DNA of 64,000 nt from Anaerotalea alkaliphila (GTDB taxonomy: Bacteria; Bacillota; Clostridia; Lachnospirales; Vallitaleaceae): positions 1-64,000 of the forward strand of contig NZ_JAAEEH010000013.1 in assembly GCF_010179735.1 (NCBI RefSeq), in the 5' to 3' direction. Made by a program: the position numbers and the translations under genes. Shown here piece by piece: positions 26,630 through 34,820 of the stretch. Numbering within the stretch: the stretch's first letter is position 1; each line of letters opens with the position of its first letter. The notes beneath the pieces were generated by a model. The model saw only the letters and a program-made list of their open reading frames with translations, did no database searches and was not told the DNA's origin.

Positions 26630-26659
26630 ATTCCACCTCATTTTTACTTTCTTACGAAC

Positions 26660-26688
26660 ATTATAATGATTTTTGGAAACAAGTTCAA
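26660..26688 (-). promoter_or_regulatory. promoter of the DeoR gene
   Basis: On the minus strand TTGAAC (26683-26688), a 17-bp spacer and TATAAT (26660-26665). It would allow regulator synthesis when the main operon is off. Confidence 0.75.
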
Positions 26689-26716
26689 GTCGAAAACTAA
26701 ATTATGGCAAAACCGC

Positions 26717-27628
26717 TCAAAACAGTTCAACTTCTTCCAATAAAGGCATGGCACCCTGAGCGCCAACCTTGGTCACCGTCACCGCAGCCACCTTCGCCGC
26801 AAATCGACAGGCTTCCTCATCCGTTTTTCCCATGTACTTCCCATAGGCAAAAGCACCGATGTACGAATCCCCCGCTCCGGTTGTTTCAACCACATCCTCC
26901 ACCTTTGCCACCGGAACCACAACATGGTCCTGACCTTTGCAAAGCAGGCTCCCGTTCTCCCCCAGGGTTACGATCACCGTTCCCCCGGTAAGGGCTGTCA
27001 GCTTCTCAAAATGGGATATGGCCGTTTTCTCGTCATTGATGGTTTCCCCCGCATAGAAAGACGCTTCGGATTCATTCACCACAAGGCAGTCCACCTTCTC
27101 GAGAGCTTCCCTGCCGATAGCTTTCGCCGGCGCCGCATTTAGGATGCTGTAGACGCCATGTCTGCTGGCCATGCAGATTACCTGTTCGACGACAGGAACC
27201 GGGATTTCCAACTGTAGGACGACAATCCGACTTGCCGAAACCACCGCTTCCATCTTTTTCAGATCTTCCGGCCCAAAGTCACCGTTGGCCCCTGTGATGA
27301 TCGACGCATAGACCGATCCGTCCCCGAGGACATGTACGACACCCAAGCCTGTGTCCTTGTCGCTTCTTCCCACGTGCTCCGTATGGACGCCGAACCCCTC
27401 CAGCTTCTCCAAGAGGATGTCGCCAAAATTGTCGTTCCCGACCTTGCCTACCATATAGGTCGGCACGCCCAGTTTTGCGCATTGCACGGCCTGGTTCGCA
27501 CCTTTCCCACCACCTTCGTAGAACACAGTGTCGGCGACATAGGTTTCCCCTTTCAACGGGAGCCGTTCCTGCTTCATCAGGACATCATAATTCAAACTTC
27601 CTATTACCGCTACATATCCGTCCGGCAT
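26717..27628 (-). CDS. PfkB-family sugar kinase, ribokinase-like
   Basis: 303 residues. GGGKGANQAVQCAKLG near the N terminus and VVETTGAGDSYIGAFAYG near the C terminus are the two PfkB signatures (Asp in GAGD is the catalytic base). The N-terminal GSLNYD and overall length fit ribokinase. It would phosphorylate the imported sugar and so generate the DeoR inducer. The true substrate may not be ribose, because a TIM-barrel isomerase shares the operon. AGG-rich RBS before the ATG at 27628. Confidence 0.9.
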   Translation of the reverse strand: MPDGYVAVIGSLNYDVLMKQERLPLKGETYVADTVFYEGGGKGANQAVQCAKLGVPTYMVGKVGNDNFGDILLEKLEGFGVHTEHVGRSDKDTGLGVVHVLGDGSVYASIITGANGDFGPEDLKKMEAVVSASRIVVLQLEIPVPVVEQVICMASRHGVYSILNAAPAKAIGREALEKVDCLVVNESEASFYAGETINDEKTAISHFEKLTALTGGTVIVTLGENGSLLCKGQDHVVVPVAKVEDVVETTGAGDSYIGAFAYGKYMGKTDEEACRFAAKVAAVTVTKVGAQGAMPLLEEVELF

Positions 27629-27636
27629 TCCTGCAC

Positions 27637-28608
27637 CTACCTCGCAAATTTTCTTTCGAACTTCCAACTTTTGATCTTCTCTTGTACAATATCAAGATAC
27701 ACCGCTACGATGATGATGACCCCTGTCGCAATGTATTGCCAGAACGTATCGACGCCCAGTACGACAAGACCGACTTTCAACGCCTGCAAGAGAATCGCTC
27801 CGAAAAACGTGCCAAGCATGCTGCCTTTTCCACCAGCCAGGCTTGTGCCGCCCACCGCCGCAGCCGCAATCGCATTCAATTCGTATCCTTGTCCCGCAGT
27901 AGGTTCCCCTGTCCCCAGTTTCGCCAACAGAACCATGCCCGCCAGCGCGGTCGAGACACCGCAGAGAGCGTAGGCGATGATTTTGTTGAAATCAACGTTG
28001 ACGCCGGACAAGCGGGTCGCTTCTTCATTGTTGCCCATGGCATACAGATAGGTTCCGAATTTCGTGTGCTTCAAAATGACGTATCCGACAGAGGTCGCCA
28101 GAAGCAAAATAACAACCGAACTCGGGAAAACACCTGCAACATCACCATCCATGGCTGTCCTGAAATTCTGTGGAATGGACAGTACCGGCCATCCACCGGT
28201 GACCAGGTACGCGATTCCCCTGTAGACACTCATCATTCCCAATGTTGCGATGAAGGGTTGCAGATGCATTTTCGCAATCAGAAATCCGTTCAACCCACCC
28301 AATACGAATCCCAGCAGGACTCCCAGCAGGATGGCGGCAACAGGATTCAGACCTCCGACCAGAAGGTTGCCGATGCAAACAATCACAACCGCCATCGTCG
28401 AACCGACCGTAAGGTCGATTCCACCGGTGATGATGACCATTGTTATACCCACAGCCAGCAGCCCGTTTATGACAGACTGGTCTACGATGTCCATCAGGTT
28501 TGTAGGGGTCAGGTACAACGGTTCCAAAATCCCAAACACAGCGATCAAAATCACCAAGGCGACGATGATGCCCAATTCCCTAGAGAATTTCTTCCATATG
28601 CTTTTCAT
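27637..28608 (-). CDS. ABC sugar transporter permease, RbsC type
   Basis: 323 residues with eight to ten hydrophobic helices, the family's ITGGIDLTVGST loop and AAAVGGTSLAGGKGS near the C terminus, which contacts the ATPase. GGAGGG precedes the ATG at 28608. It lies 1 bp after the ATPase stop and 8 bp before the kinase start. CUT2-family permeases form homodimers, so a single permease gene is sufficient. Confidence 0.93.
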   Translation of the reverse strand: MKSIWKKFSRELGIIVALVILIAVFGILEPLYLTPTNLMDIVDQSVINGLLAVGITMVIITGGIDLTVGSTMAVVIVCIGNLLVGGLNPVAAILLGVLLGFVLGGLNGFLIAKMHLQPFIATLGMMSVYRGIAYLVTGGWPVLSIPQNFRTAMDGDVAGVFPSSVVILLLATSVGYVILKHTKFGTYLYAMGNNEEATRLSGVNVDFNKIIAYALCGVSTALAGMVLLAKLGTGEPTAGQGYELNAIAAAAVGGTSLAGGKGSMLGTFFGAILLQALKVGLVVLGVDTFWQYIATGVIIIVAVYLDIVQEKIKSWKFERKFAR

Positions 28609-28609
28609 G

Positions 28610-30100
28610 TTATCCCTCCATTGCAAAATGCATAATGCTTTCTTCACTCAGTTCATCCCTGCCCAGCTCACCGACCATGCGCCCTTCGCACATCACGATG
28701 ACACGGTCGCTCATGCCGATCACCTCCGGCAGTTCTGACGAGACCATAATGATGGCCTTTCCGTTGGCGACCATGTCTTCCATCAGACGATAAATTTCCG
28801 CCTTCGCCCCTACATCTATGCCCTTCGTCGGCTCGTCAAAGATGATGATGTCCTGGTTCGTGGTCAGCCACTTTGCAATGATGACCTTCTGCGCGTTCCC
28901 TCCGCTCAGGCTGTTCGTCTGGTAGTCCGGGTCGTCCGGGTGCAGGTCCATCTGCTTGATGTAGTAGTCGCAGTTCTCCTTGATCTTACCTTCATGAACG
29001 AATATGCCTTTTGCAAACCGGTCCATTGAAGCCAAGGCCATATTCTGCGCATTGGTGAAATTCTTTACAAATCCCTGTGTTTTCCTGTTCTCCGGAATCA
29101 GGGCGAGGCCATGGGCCAAAGCCTGCTTCGGTGTTCGGATTGCCACATCCTTCCCGTGGATCTTGACCTGTCCGCCACTCATCGGGTCCGCACCGAATAT
29201 GGCCCGCATGACATCCGTCCGTTTGGCCCCGACTAGGCCAGCAAAAGATAGGATTTCTCCCCGATGGACCTTAAAGCTGATGTTCTTGAAAACACCCTGG
29301 GACTCTAAGCCGACCGCCTCAAGGGCAACTTCCTTGGTGGCGCACAGGGGTTTGTGCCTGACCGCGAACGCGGCCACATCCCTGCCGACCATGTTGTTGA
29401 TCAGCACTTCCTTGGTGATGCCCTGTACGTCCAGAGTGCATATGTATTTCCCATCCCTAAGGATGCTGGCCCGGTCCGCAATCTTGAACACTTCATCCAA
29501 GCGGTGGGTGATATAGAGTACCGTTATGCCGTTGGATTTTAGTTCGGTGATGATTTCAAGCAGGCGGTTGACCTCTTTGTCGGTCAGCGCCGAGGTGGGT
29601 TCGTCGAAAGAGATCACTTTGGCGTTGTGGAAGAGCGCCTTTGCGATTTGGATCATCTGCATCTCACCCGTGCTGAGTGTGCCGATCCTGTCGCTGCTTT
29701 TGAACCTGCACCCCAATCGCTTCAAAATCGCATCCGTTTTCTGATACATCCCTCTATAATCAACAAGCAAACCTTTTTTTGGTTCATATCCCAATGCAAT
29801 GTTTTGACCGACTGTGAGCTCCGTCACCAAATTCACTTCCTGGTGGACCTTGGCGATGCCGAATTCGATTGCCTCATTTGCATTTTTGAAATTGATCTTG
29901 GAGTTTTCAATAGTAACTTCACCTTCGTACTGGCTGTAAATTCCGTGTAGAATGTTCAACAAGGTTGACTTTCCGGCACCATTTTCCCCCAACAAGGCAT
30001 GCACTTCACCTTTTCGGATTTCAAAATCAACGCCGTCCAAAGCCATGTTTCCTGGGAATCGCTTTGTTATACTCGAAAAACGAATCATTGTTTCCATCAT
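28610..30100 (-). CDS. ABC sugar transporter ATPase, RbsA type (double ATPase domain)
   Basis: 496 residues with two ABC domains. The first has Walker A GENGAGKST, signature LSTGEMQMIQIAKAL and Walker B VISFDEPTSAL. The second has a degenerate Walker A (SFAGLVGAKRTDVMRA), signature LSGGNAQKVIIAKWL and Walker B IIIFDEPTKGIDVGAK, as usual for RbsA/MglA. AAAGGGG precedes the ATG at 30100. It energises the adjacent permease. Confidence 0.95.
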   Translation of the reverse strand: MMETMIRFSSITKRFPGNMALDGVDFEIRKGEVHALLGENGAGKSTLLNILHGIYSQYEGEVTIENSKINFKNANEAIEFGIAKVHQEVNLVTELTVGQNIALGYEPKKGLLVDYRGMYQKTDAILKRLGCRFKSSDRIGTLSTGEMQMIQIAKALFHNAKVISFDEPTSALTDKEVNRLLEIITELKSNGITVLYITHRLDEVFKIADRASILRDGKYICTLDVQGITKEVLINNMVGRDVAAFAVRHKPLCATKEVALEAVGLESQGVFKNISFKVHRGEILSFAGLVGAKRTDVMRAIFGADPMSGGQVKIHGKDVAIRTPKQALAHGLALIPENRKTQGFVKNFTNAQNMALASMDRFAKGIFVHEGKIKENCDYYIKQMDLHPDDPDYQTNSLSGGNAQKVIIAKWLTTNQDIIIFDEPTKGIDVGAKAEIYRLMEDMVANGKAIIMVSSELPEVIGMSDRVIVMCEGRMVGELGRDELSEESIMHFAMEG

Positions 30101-30118
30101 CCATGCCCCTTTACATAT

Positions 30119-30156
30119 AACATTAGCCGAAAACATCGTCGTTTTCGGCTAATGTT
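30119..30156 (-). other. strong hairpin between binding-protein and ATPase genes
   Basis: A perfect 16-bp stem (30119-30134 with 30141-30156), 6-nt loop and no T-run lies in the intergenic gap. Such hairpins after binding-protein genes usually protect the upstream mRNA end and favour binding protein over transporter. Confidence 0.75.
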
Positions 30157-30174
30157 TCCTATTATGCTGCCGTT

Positions 30175-31287
30175 TTAATTTTCGAAAACCGGTTCTTCCC
30201 AGCCGATGATTTCTTCAGCCGGTTTTTCCACATTGGTCGCATCGATGAGAGCCTGGGGTGTCCAGATGACCCTGGGGATTTCCTGGCCTCCCATCAGACG
30301 AAGGGTAACCTCGCCGGCAATCTGTGATTTGTACAGCGGGAAGGAGTCGATGGTGGCATCCAGCTCGCCTCTCCGGATGGAATCGTACGCTTCCCCGATT
30401 CCGTCCACGCCCACAACCAGGATATCCTTGCCGGAGGATTTGACCGCTTCCACAACCCCAAGCGCCATGGTGTCGTTGTTGCAGAAAATCGCCTTCAGGT
30501 CGGGATACTGCTTGATCCAGGTATCCGCCAAGTCTTTCGCCTTGGAACGGTCCCAGTCGGCATTCTGTTTTGCGACAATCTCAATGCCGGTTGCATTTGC
30601 CGCCATGTACTGCTCAAATCCTGCGGTTCTTTGTCTGGCCGCAAACGCTTTCGGCATGCCGATCACAATCGCAACCTGACCAGTTCCGCCCAGCTTCTCC
30701 GAAATCCATTCCGCTGCCAACTCGCCGTTCTGGATGGCTTTCGGGCCAACGAACACATCCGAATTCGCAATCAGGCCGTCGTTCACGTTTACAACCGGGA
30801 TGCCGGCTTTCTTCGCATCGTCGACTCCAGGAACCAGGTTCCCGTCTGAAATCGGGGAAAGCAGAAGACCGTTGTACTTCTTGTTGATCATGTCCTTGAC
30901 AATGGACAATTGCCCCTGTTCATCGCCTTCTCCCTGGGCGGAAGAAACGTCAATGGTCACATCGTATCCGTTTGCCTGCAGTTTGTCTTGGAACACGCCA
31001 TAACCTTCCTTCAATGTCCGCCAGTACTCGTTTTCGAACGCCTTGGCCACCGCCCCCAGCTTCACGCTTCCTTCCAGTTTCGGAACAGCACCCAACGCGC
31101 TCCTCAACTCTCCGATTTCAATGCCGTCCTCTTCGTCCGGATTGAATGCTGCTGTCTCTGTCTCTTGCACAGCGCCGGCCCCCCCTGCACTTTCACTACT
31201 TGTACTCCCTTGCTTTGGTGTGCATCCCGAAAAAACCGACGCCGCCATCACCACTGTAAGTACCACCGCTAGAACACTTCTTTTCAT
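30175..31287 (-). CDS. sugar ABC transporter substrate-binding lipoprotein, RbsB type
   Basis: 370 residues: a lipoprotein signal (SVFSGC, acylated Cys22), a Ser/Gly/Ala-rich linker and an acidic stretch to about residue 70, then a type I periplasmic-binding domain with VVNVNDGLIANSD, AIFCNNDTMALGVVEAVK and VVGVDGIGEAYDSIRRG. It is longer than E. coli RbsB because of the linker. It captures the sugar outside the membrane. RBS GGAGGAGG. Confidence 0.92.
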   Translation of the reverse strand: MKRSVLAVVLTVVMAASVFSGCTPKQGSTSSESAGGAGAVQETETAAFNPDEEDGIEIGELRSALGAVPKLEGSVKLGAVAKAFENEYWRTLKEGYGVFQDKLQANGYDVTIDVSSAQGEGDEQGQLSIVKDMINKKYNGLLLSPISDGNLVPGVDDAKKAGIPVVNVNDGLIANSDVFVGPKAIQNGELAAEWISEKLGGTGQVAIVIGMPKAFAARQRTAGFEQYMAANATGIEIVAKQNADWDRSKAKDLADTWIKQYPDLKAIFCNNDTMALGVVEAVKSSGKDILVVGVDGIGEAYDSIRRGELDATIDSFPLYKSQIAGEVTLRLMGGQEIPRVIWTPQALIDATNVEKPAEEIIGWEEPVFEN

Positions 31288-31316
31288 CGTATCCTCCTCC
31301 TAGGCTTGGTTGATTC

Positions 31317-31359
31317 GTGCAATCCCGTTGCACCTTCTATTAAAAACCTGGATCCAGGT
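31317..31359. promoter_or_regulatory. two palindromes upstream of the binding-protein gene
   Basis: GTGCAA-N5-TTGCAC (31317-31333) resembles LacI-family operators; ACCTGGATCCAGGT (31346-31359) is a perfect 14-bp palindrome followed on the minus strand by T5, so it may act as a weak terminator or attenuator. Which role each has is undecided. Confidence 0.45.
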
Positions 31360-31361
31360 CT

Positions 31362-32336
31362 TTAAACACAGATCTTTTCAGCCGCCAGTGCATTTCCTGG
31401 GCTTACCGCCATTTGATTCAACATCGCCACAAACATGTTGCTTACCGATACCGCGTCGTTCTTTTCAACAATCCGGCCTATTTTCTCCAGCCCGTAGGTA
31501 TCTATCATGTTCTCGATCCTGCGGCACATCGCTATGTTGGCTTCGCATTCCGAATCGGCCGCTTCCCGTTTCGGGAACGTGTCGAAATAGACGGCACCTT
31601 TGAAATCGTATTTTTTCAAGTAATAGAAGACTTCCAGTGTTTTCCACAGGTTGACGGTTCCGACCATCAATCCGTCATCCGTAGAACCTTCCCCATCGTT
31701 CAGATGCATGTTGAAAAGCTTGTTTCTTTCCAGCAGCCAGGCTGTGGCAAAGGCCGGGTTCTCCTTCTTCATCAGCATGTGGCAGAAGTCAAGGGTCACA
31801 CCCAGATTGTCCCTCTTGACCTCTTCGACCATCATCATTGTGGTGCCGAAACTGTCGATCAGGCAATGTACACGCTCTTCATACGGTTTGTATTCGATGC
31901 TTACCGGCAGCTGTGTGTAATCGCACACTTGGCGGAAAGCGCGGACAACTTGTTCCCACACCTTCACATAGTCGATCTGGAAGGAATAGTCGAATCCGTC
32001 GAATCCCAGCCAGATGATGATTTGGTCCCCCTCCATCGCCTTGCAGACATCCGCCGCCTCTTTGCACAGCTCGATCGCTTTTTCCGAAACTTCGATTTGG
32101 GTATTGCCGAATTCCCCGTTCAGGAACTCGTCACGGAACCTTAGATTGATGGCATTGCAGCTTAAACCGTTCACTTCTAGAAATCCCTTAACTTCTTCAA
32201 CGGAGTAGGTCTGGAAGTGCTCGGGATAGTTCAAGTCAATGCATTCTATCCCATCTATTTTTCCAATGTCACCTATTGCTTTTTTCAAATCCTTGTTGAT
32301 GCGAAGAAAAGAATTTACTCGGGTTGCATATTTCAT
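31362..32336 (-). CDS. xylose-isomerase-like TIM-barrel protein (sugar isomerase/epimerase)
   Basis: 324 residues of the AP-endonuclease-2/xylose-isomerase-like fold. Probable metal ligands sit at strand ends: Glu in SIEYKPYE, Asp/His in TLDFCHML, His in FNMHLNDGEG and an acidic residue in AVYFDTFP. No signal peptide. It is the first gene of the cassette, with GGAGG before the ATG at 32336. It probably interconverts the imported sugar or a derivative before or after phosphorylation. Rhamnose isomerase-like and ketose 3-epimerase-like proteins are both possible. Confidence 0.8.
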   Translation of the reverse strand: MKYATRVNSFLRINKDLKKAIGDIGKIDGIECIDLNYPEHFQTYSVEEVKGFLEVNGLSCNAINLRFRDEFLNGEFGNTQIEVSEKAIELCKEAADVCKAMEGDQIIIWLGFDGFDYSFQIDYVKVWEQVVRAFRQVCDYTQLPVSIEYKPYEERVHCLIDSFGTTMMMVEEVKRDNLGVTLDFCHMLMKKENPAFATAWLLERNKLFNMHLNDGEGSTDDGLMVGTVNLWKTLEVFYYLKKYDFKGAVYFDTFPKREAADSECEANIAMCRRIENMIDTYGLEKIGRIVEKNDAVSVSNMFVAMLNQMAVSPGNALAAEKICV

Positions 32337-32360
32337 TTGCCAACCTCCTCTCTGATTCAC

Positions 32361-32389
32361 ATCATACCACTGTTTTCATTTTGTGTCAT
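32361..32389 (-). promoter_or_regulatory. main promoter of the sugar cassette
   Basis: On the minus strand ATGACA (32384-32389), a 17-bp spacer and TATGAT (32361-32366). Just upstream, AATGAAAA-type blocks recur (about 32376-32430), possible DeoR binding repeats. The remaining stretch 32431-32635 is AT-rich and shows no gene. Confidence 0.65.
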
Positions 32390-32635
32390 TAATTTTCATT
32401 TATTTTCTTTTATGCTCACTAATATTCATTCGCTTCTTGGGCAAAAGTCATGGTTCGCACAATCACATAGTCATTATAAACAACTTTATCTGCTGTACGC
32501 TTATGTGTTTGCCTACATCTTACTTTTGTCGTGCTATTTTACCATCTCATTTAATTCCATTATTTTTCATATTTCATCATGTTAATCCACATTGCTCCGA
32601 TGCCTGGGGCAATCCAGCTTCCATAAAAATCTGAA

Positions 32636-32683
32636 CATAGCAAAAGGAACAGGTCTGGCATGAACTGCCCCTGTTCCTCATCG
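32636..32683. repeat. 48-bp direct repeat, right copy (terminator of the response regulator)
   Basis: Identical to 25885-25932. It begins inside intergenic DNA and ends within the last codons of the response-regulator gene, so it carries that gene's stop codon and terminator hairpin. This makes it the probable native copy. Confidence 0.95.
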
Positions 32684-33370
32684 CGTTCCTTCTTCCCTGG
32701 CGCACTCCCGCGCCCGGTAGTATTCGTGGATCCCGTTGCCGATGGCCAGCAGGGTCGCCTTCACCCTGTCCGTCACCTCCAGCTTCCGGAAGATCTTGGT
32801 CGTGTAGTTCTTCACCGTCTTCTCGGAAATGAACAGCTGCTCCCCGATCTCCTTGTTGCTCCGGCCGTCCGCCAGGAAGCGGAGGATGTCCAGCTCCCGC
32901 TCCGTCAGACGGTCCAGGACGCAACCCTCTTCCTTCTTCTCCTTGCGGATGTCCTGGAAAAGGATGGAGAGCACCGCGTTGTCCATGAACTGTTCCCCTT
33001 CCATCACCGCCCGGATGCCCCGGACCACTTCCCGTCCCACGGATTCCTTCAGCACGTAGCCGTCGGCCCCCAGCCGGATGGCGTCGTTGATCTTCACCGA
33101 GTCGTCCTCCACCGTCAGGACGATGGTCCTGGTCCCGTGCTCCATCTCCTTCATGGCTTCCAGCACCTGGATGCCGCTCAGGAGCGGCATGTTCATGTCC
33201 AAGAGCAGGATGTCCGGCTTGGTGTCCTTAAGCAGGGCCAGGGCCTCCCGTCCGTCCACCGCTTCCCCGCAAAGCTCCATGTCCGGCTCGTAGTCCAGGA
33301 TCCTCCGGACCCCCTGGCGGATCAGGTCGAAATCGTCCGCCACCAGGACCCTAATGGTTCTTGAACTCAT
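32678..33370 (-). CDS. NarL/FixJ-type response regulator (DegU-like)
   Basis: 230 residues: receiver domain with DD (ADDFDL), phospho-acceptor Asp in LLLDMNMPLLSG, Thr (IVLTVEDD) and Lys (VLKES), then a LuxR-type helix-turn-helix (LTERELDILRFLADG, EIGEQLFISEKTVKNYTTKI). The start overlaps the end of the kinase gene by 20 bp. It stands at the 3' end of the Tad pilus operon and may regulate it. Its last codons and stop lie inside the 48-bp direct repeat. Confidence 0.93.
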   Translation of the reverse strand: MSSRTIRVLVADDFDLIRQGVRRILDYEPDMELCGEAVDGREALALLKDTKPDILLLDMNMPLLSGIQVLEAMKEMEHGTRTIVLTVEDDSVKINDAIRLGADGYVLKESVGREVVRGIRAVMEGEQFMDNAVLSILFQDIRKEKKEEGCVLDRLTERELDILRFLADGRSNKEIGEQLFISEKTVKNYTTKIFRKLEVTDRVKATLLAIGNGIHEYYRARECAREEGTR

Positions 33371-34394
33371 CTTGGATCACCTCCAGGCTGACCGGGAGCA
33401 GGATGGAGTACGTGGTCCCCTGCCCCGGGGCGGAGTCGATGTTGATGTGGCCGTGGAGCTGGTTCACCCGTTCGTAGATGCCCACCAGGCCGTAGGAGAC
33501 CCCCTGTTCCTTCACCCGCAAGAGGGTCTTCTCCACTTCGAAGCCCACCCCGTCGTCCTGCACCACCAGCTTCAGGTACTTCATGCCGAAGCGGAGCTGG
33601 ATCTGGACATTGTCGGCCTTGGAGTGCTTCTTCACGTTGTTGATGATCTCCTGGAGGATCCGAAAGACCGCCACCTGGATGATCATCTCGATCTCGTCCT
33701 CCACATGCTGCTGCCGGAGGGTGATGTTGAATCGGGCCTCCTCCTTGACCCTGTTCACGAACTCCTCCATGGTCTTGTTCAGGCCCAGGTCGTCCAGGGA
33801 CATGGGCCGCAGGTTGTAGATGATCCCCCGGATCTCCTTCAGGGCCTGGCGGACGGTGGTCTTCAGCTCCCCCAGCTCCTCCAGGCCCTGGCCCACGTCC
33901 CGCTTCATGATCTGCTCGCACAGGTCCGCCTTCATCAGGATGTTGGCGATGTACTGGGCCGGACCGTCGTGGATGTCCCTGGAGATCCGCTTCCGCTCGT
34001 TCTCCTGGGCCTCCAGGATCTTCACCCCGTAAGGCAGCTCCGCACCGAATTCCAGCTGGAGCTTGGCCACGGACAGGTCCTTCTGGAGATAGTCCAGCAC
34101 CCCCGCAAGCTTCTGGGTCACCTGCTGGGCCTTCTCCACGTTCTGGGAGGAGTTCCGCACCAGGGCGTCCAGCTTCTCCAGCCGCTGGAGCTGTTCCTGC
34201 CGGTTGCCTCCGCCGTAGAGGGAGCGTCGCAGCTGGTCCGACTCCTGGAGGATGGCCTCGTGCTCCTTGCCGGTGTTGTCCATGACCTTCAGGATCTCTT
34301 CCTTGAAATTTCCAATCTCCTGAACCATGTTGTCCACCACATGGCTCTGGTTCTTGTCCGTTTGTCTTTTTTCAATCGTCTCTAGGGGTTTCAT
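33351..34394 (-). CDS. DegS-like cytoplasmic sensor histidine kinase
   Basis: 347 residues without membrane helices: a long coiled-coil N-terminal sensor part (about 1-130), a HisKA_3 dimerisation domain with ENERKRISRDIHDGPAQ (phospho-acceptor His) and a HATPase domain (EIINNVKKHSKA, VVQDDGVGFEVEK, YGLVGIYERV). DegS has this same architecture. GAAGGTG precedes the ATG at 34394; the frame open further upstream is not supported. It is paired with the overlapping response-regulator gene and 60 bp downstream of the DUF192 gene. Confidence 0.92.
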   Translation of the reverse strand: MKPLETIEKRQTDKNQSHVVDNMVQEIGNFKEEILKVMDNTGKEHEAILQESDQLRRSLYGGGNRQEQLQRLEKLDALVRNSSQNVEKAQQVTQKLAGVLDYLQKDLSVAKLQLEFGAELPYGVKILEAQENERKRISRDIHDGPAQYIANILMKADLCEQIMKRDVGQGLEELGELKTTVRQALKEIRGIIYNLRPMSLDDLGLNKTMEEFVNRVKEEARFNITLRQQHVEDEIEMIIQVAVFRILQEIINNVKKHSKADNVQIQLRFGMKYLKLVVQDDGVGFEVEKTLLRVKEQGVSYGLVGIYERVNQLHGHINIDSAPGQGTTYSILLPVSLEVIQDEFKNH

Positions 34395-34453
34395 CGCATC
34401 ACCTTCGCATAGAATACCTTCATTATACATGACCCCGGGGCTTTTGCCTAGAA

Positions 34454-34807
34454 TTAGTTGGCGTCCGGCTCCACCAGGACCGTATCCCCCACCTCCACAG
34501 GCGGCAGCTTTCCGGCCGGAAGCTCCAGGACCTGCCAGGCCCCCTCCACGGGAAAGACCATCTTCCGCCGCCCAAGCCCCAAGACCTTGCGAAGGACCCG
34601 CCCCTTCTTGTCCAGAAAGAGCAGGTCCAGGTCGAAATGCATGAAGAAGCTGTGGATGCTGTTGCAGTTGGTGAAGAGGATACCCGGGCAATGGGGGGCC
34701 TTCCGGCCCATGTAGCCGAAGAAACGGGCGGCGAAGCTCTCCGCCGGGCGGATGCGCAAGAGGAGCTGGCCGCCGGGGAAGCGGATCCGGACATTTTGTT
34801 TCTGCAT
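34454..34807 (-). CDS. DUF192-family protein
   Basis: 117 residues matching the DUF192 pattern: FFGYMGRK near the N terminus, ILFTNCNSIHSFFMHFDLDLLFLD in the centre, VLELPAG near the C terminus. The function of the family is unknown; exported members are often near secretion genes, but this one has no signal peptide. AGGAGGT precedes the ATG. It lies 13 bp after tadC, so it belongs to the pilus transcript. Confidence 0.85.
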   Translation of the reverse strand: MQKQNVRIRFPGGQLLLRIRPAESFAARFFGYMGRKAPHCPGILFTNCNSIHSFFMHFDLDLLFLDKKGRVLRKVLGLGRRKMVFPVEGAWQVLELPAGKLPPVEVGDTVLVEPDAN

Positions 34808-34820
34808 GGGACGGTACCTC

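Larger units (their letters stand above)
25885..32683. mobile_element. sugar-utilisation cassette bounded by 48-bp direct repeats
   Basis: Two identical 48-bp sequences (25885-25932 and 32636-32683, same orientation) enclose six genes of one pathway that are visibly AT-richer than their surroundings. One repeat is the native terminator and last two codons of the response regulator; the other forms the cassette's own far end. Removing one repeat plus the cassette (6,751 bp) would place lrgAB directly after the regulator. No integrase or transposase is present, so the mechanism is unknown: past site-specific insertion or recombination between copies. Confidence 0.5.
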
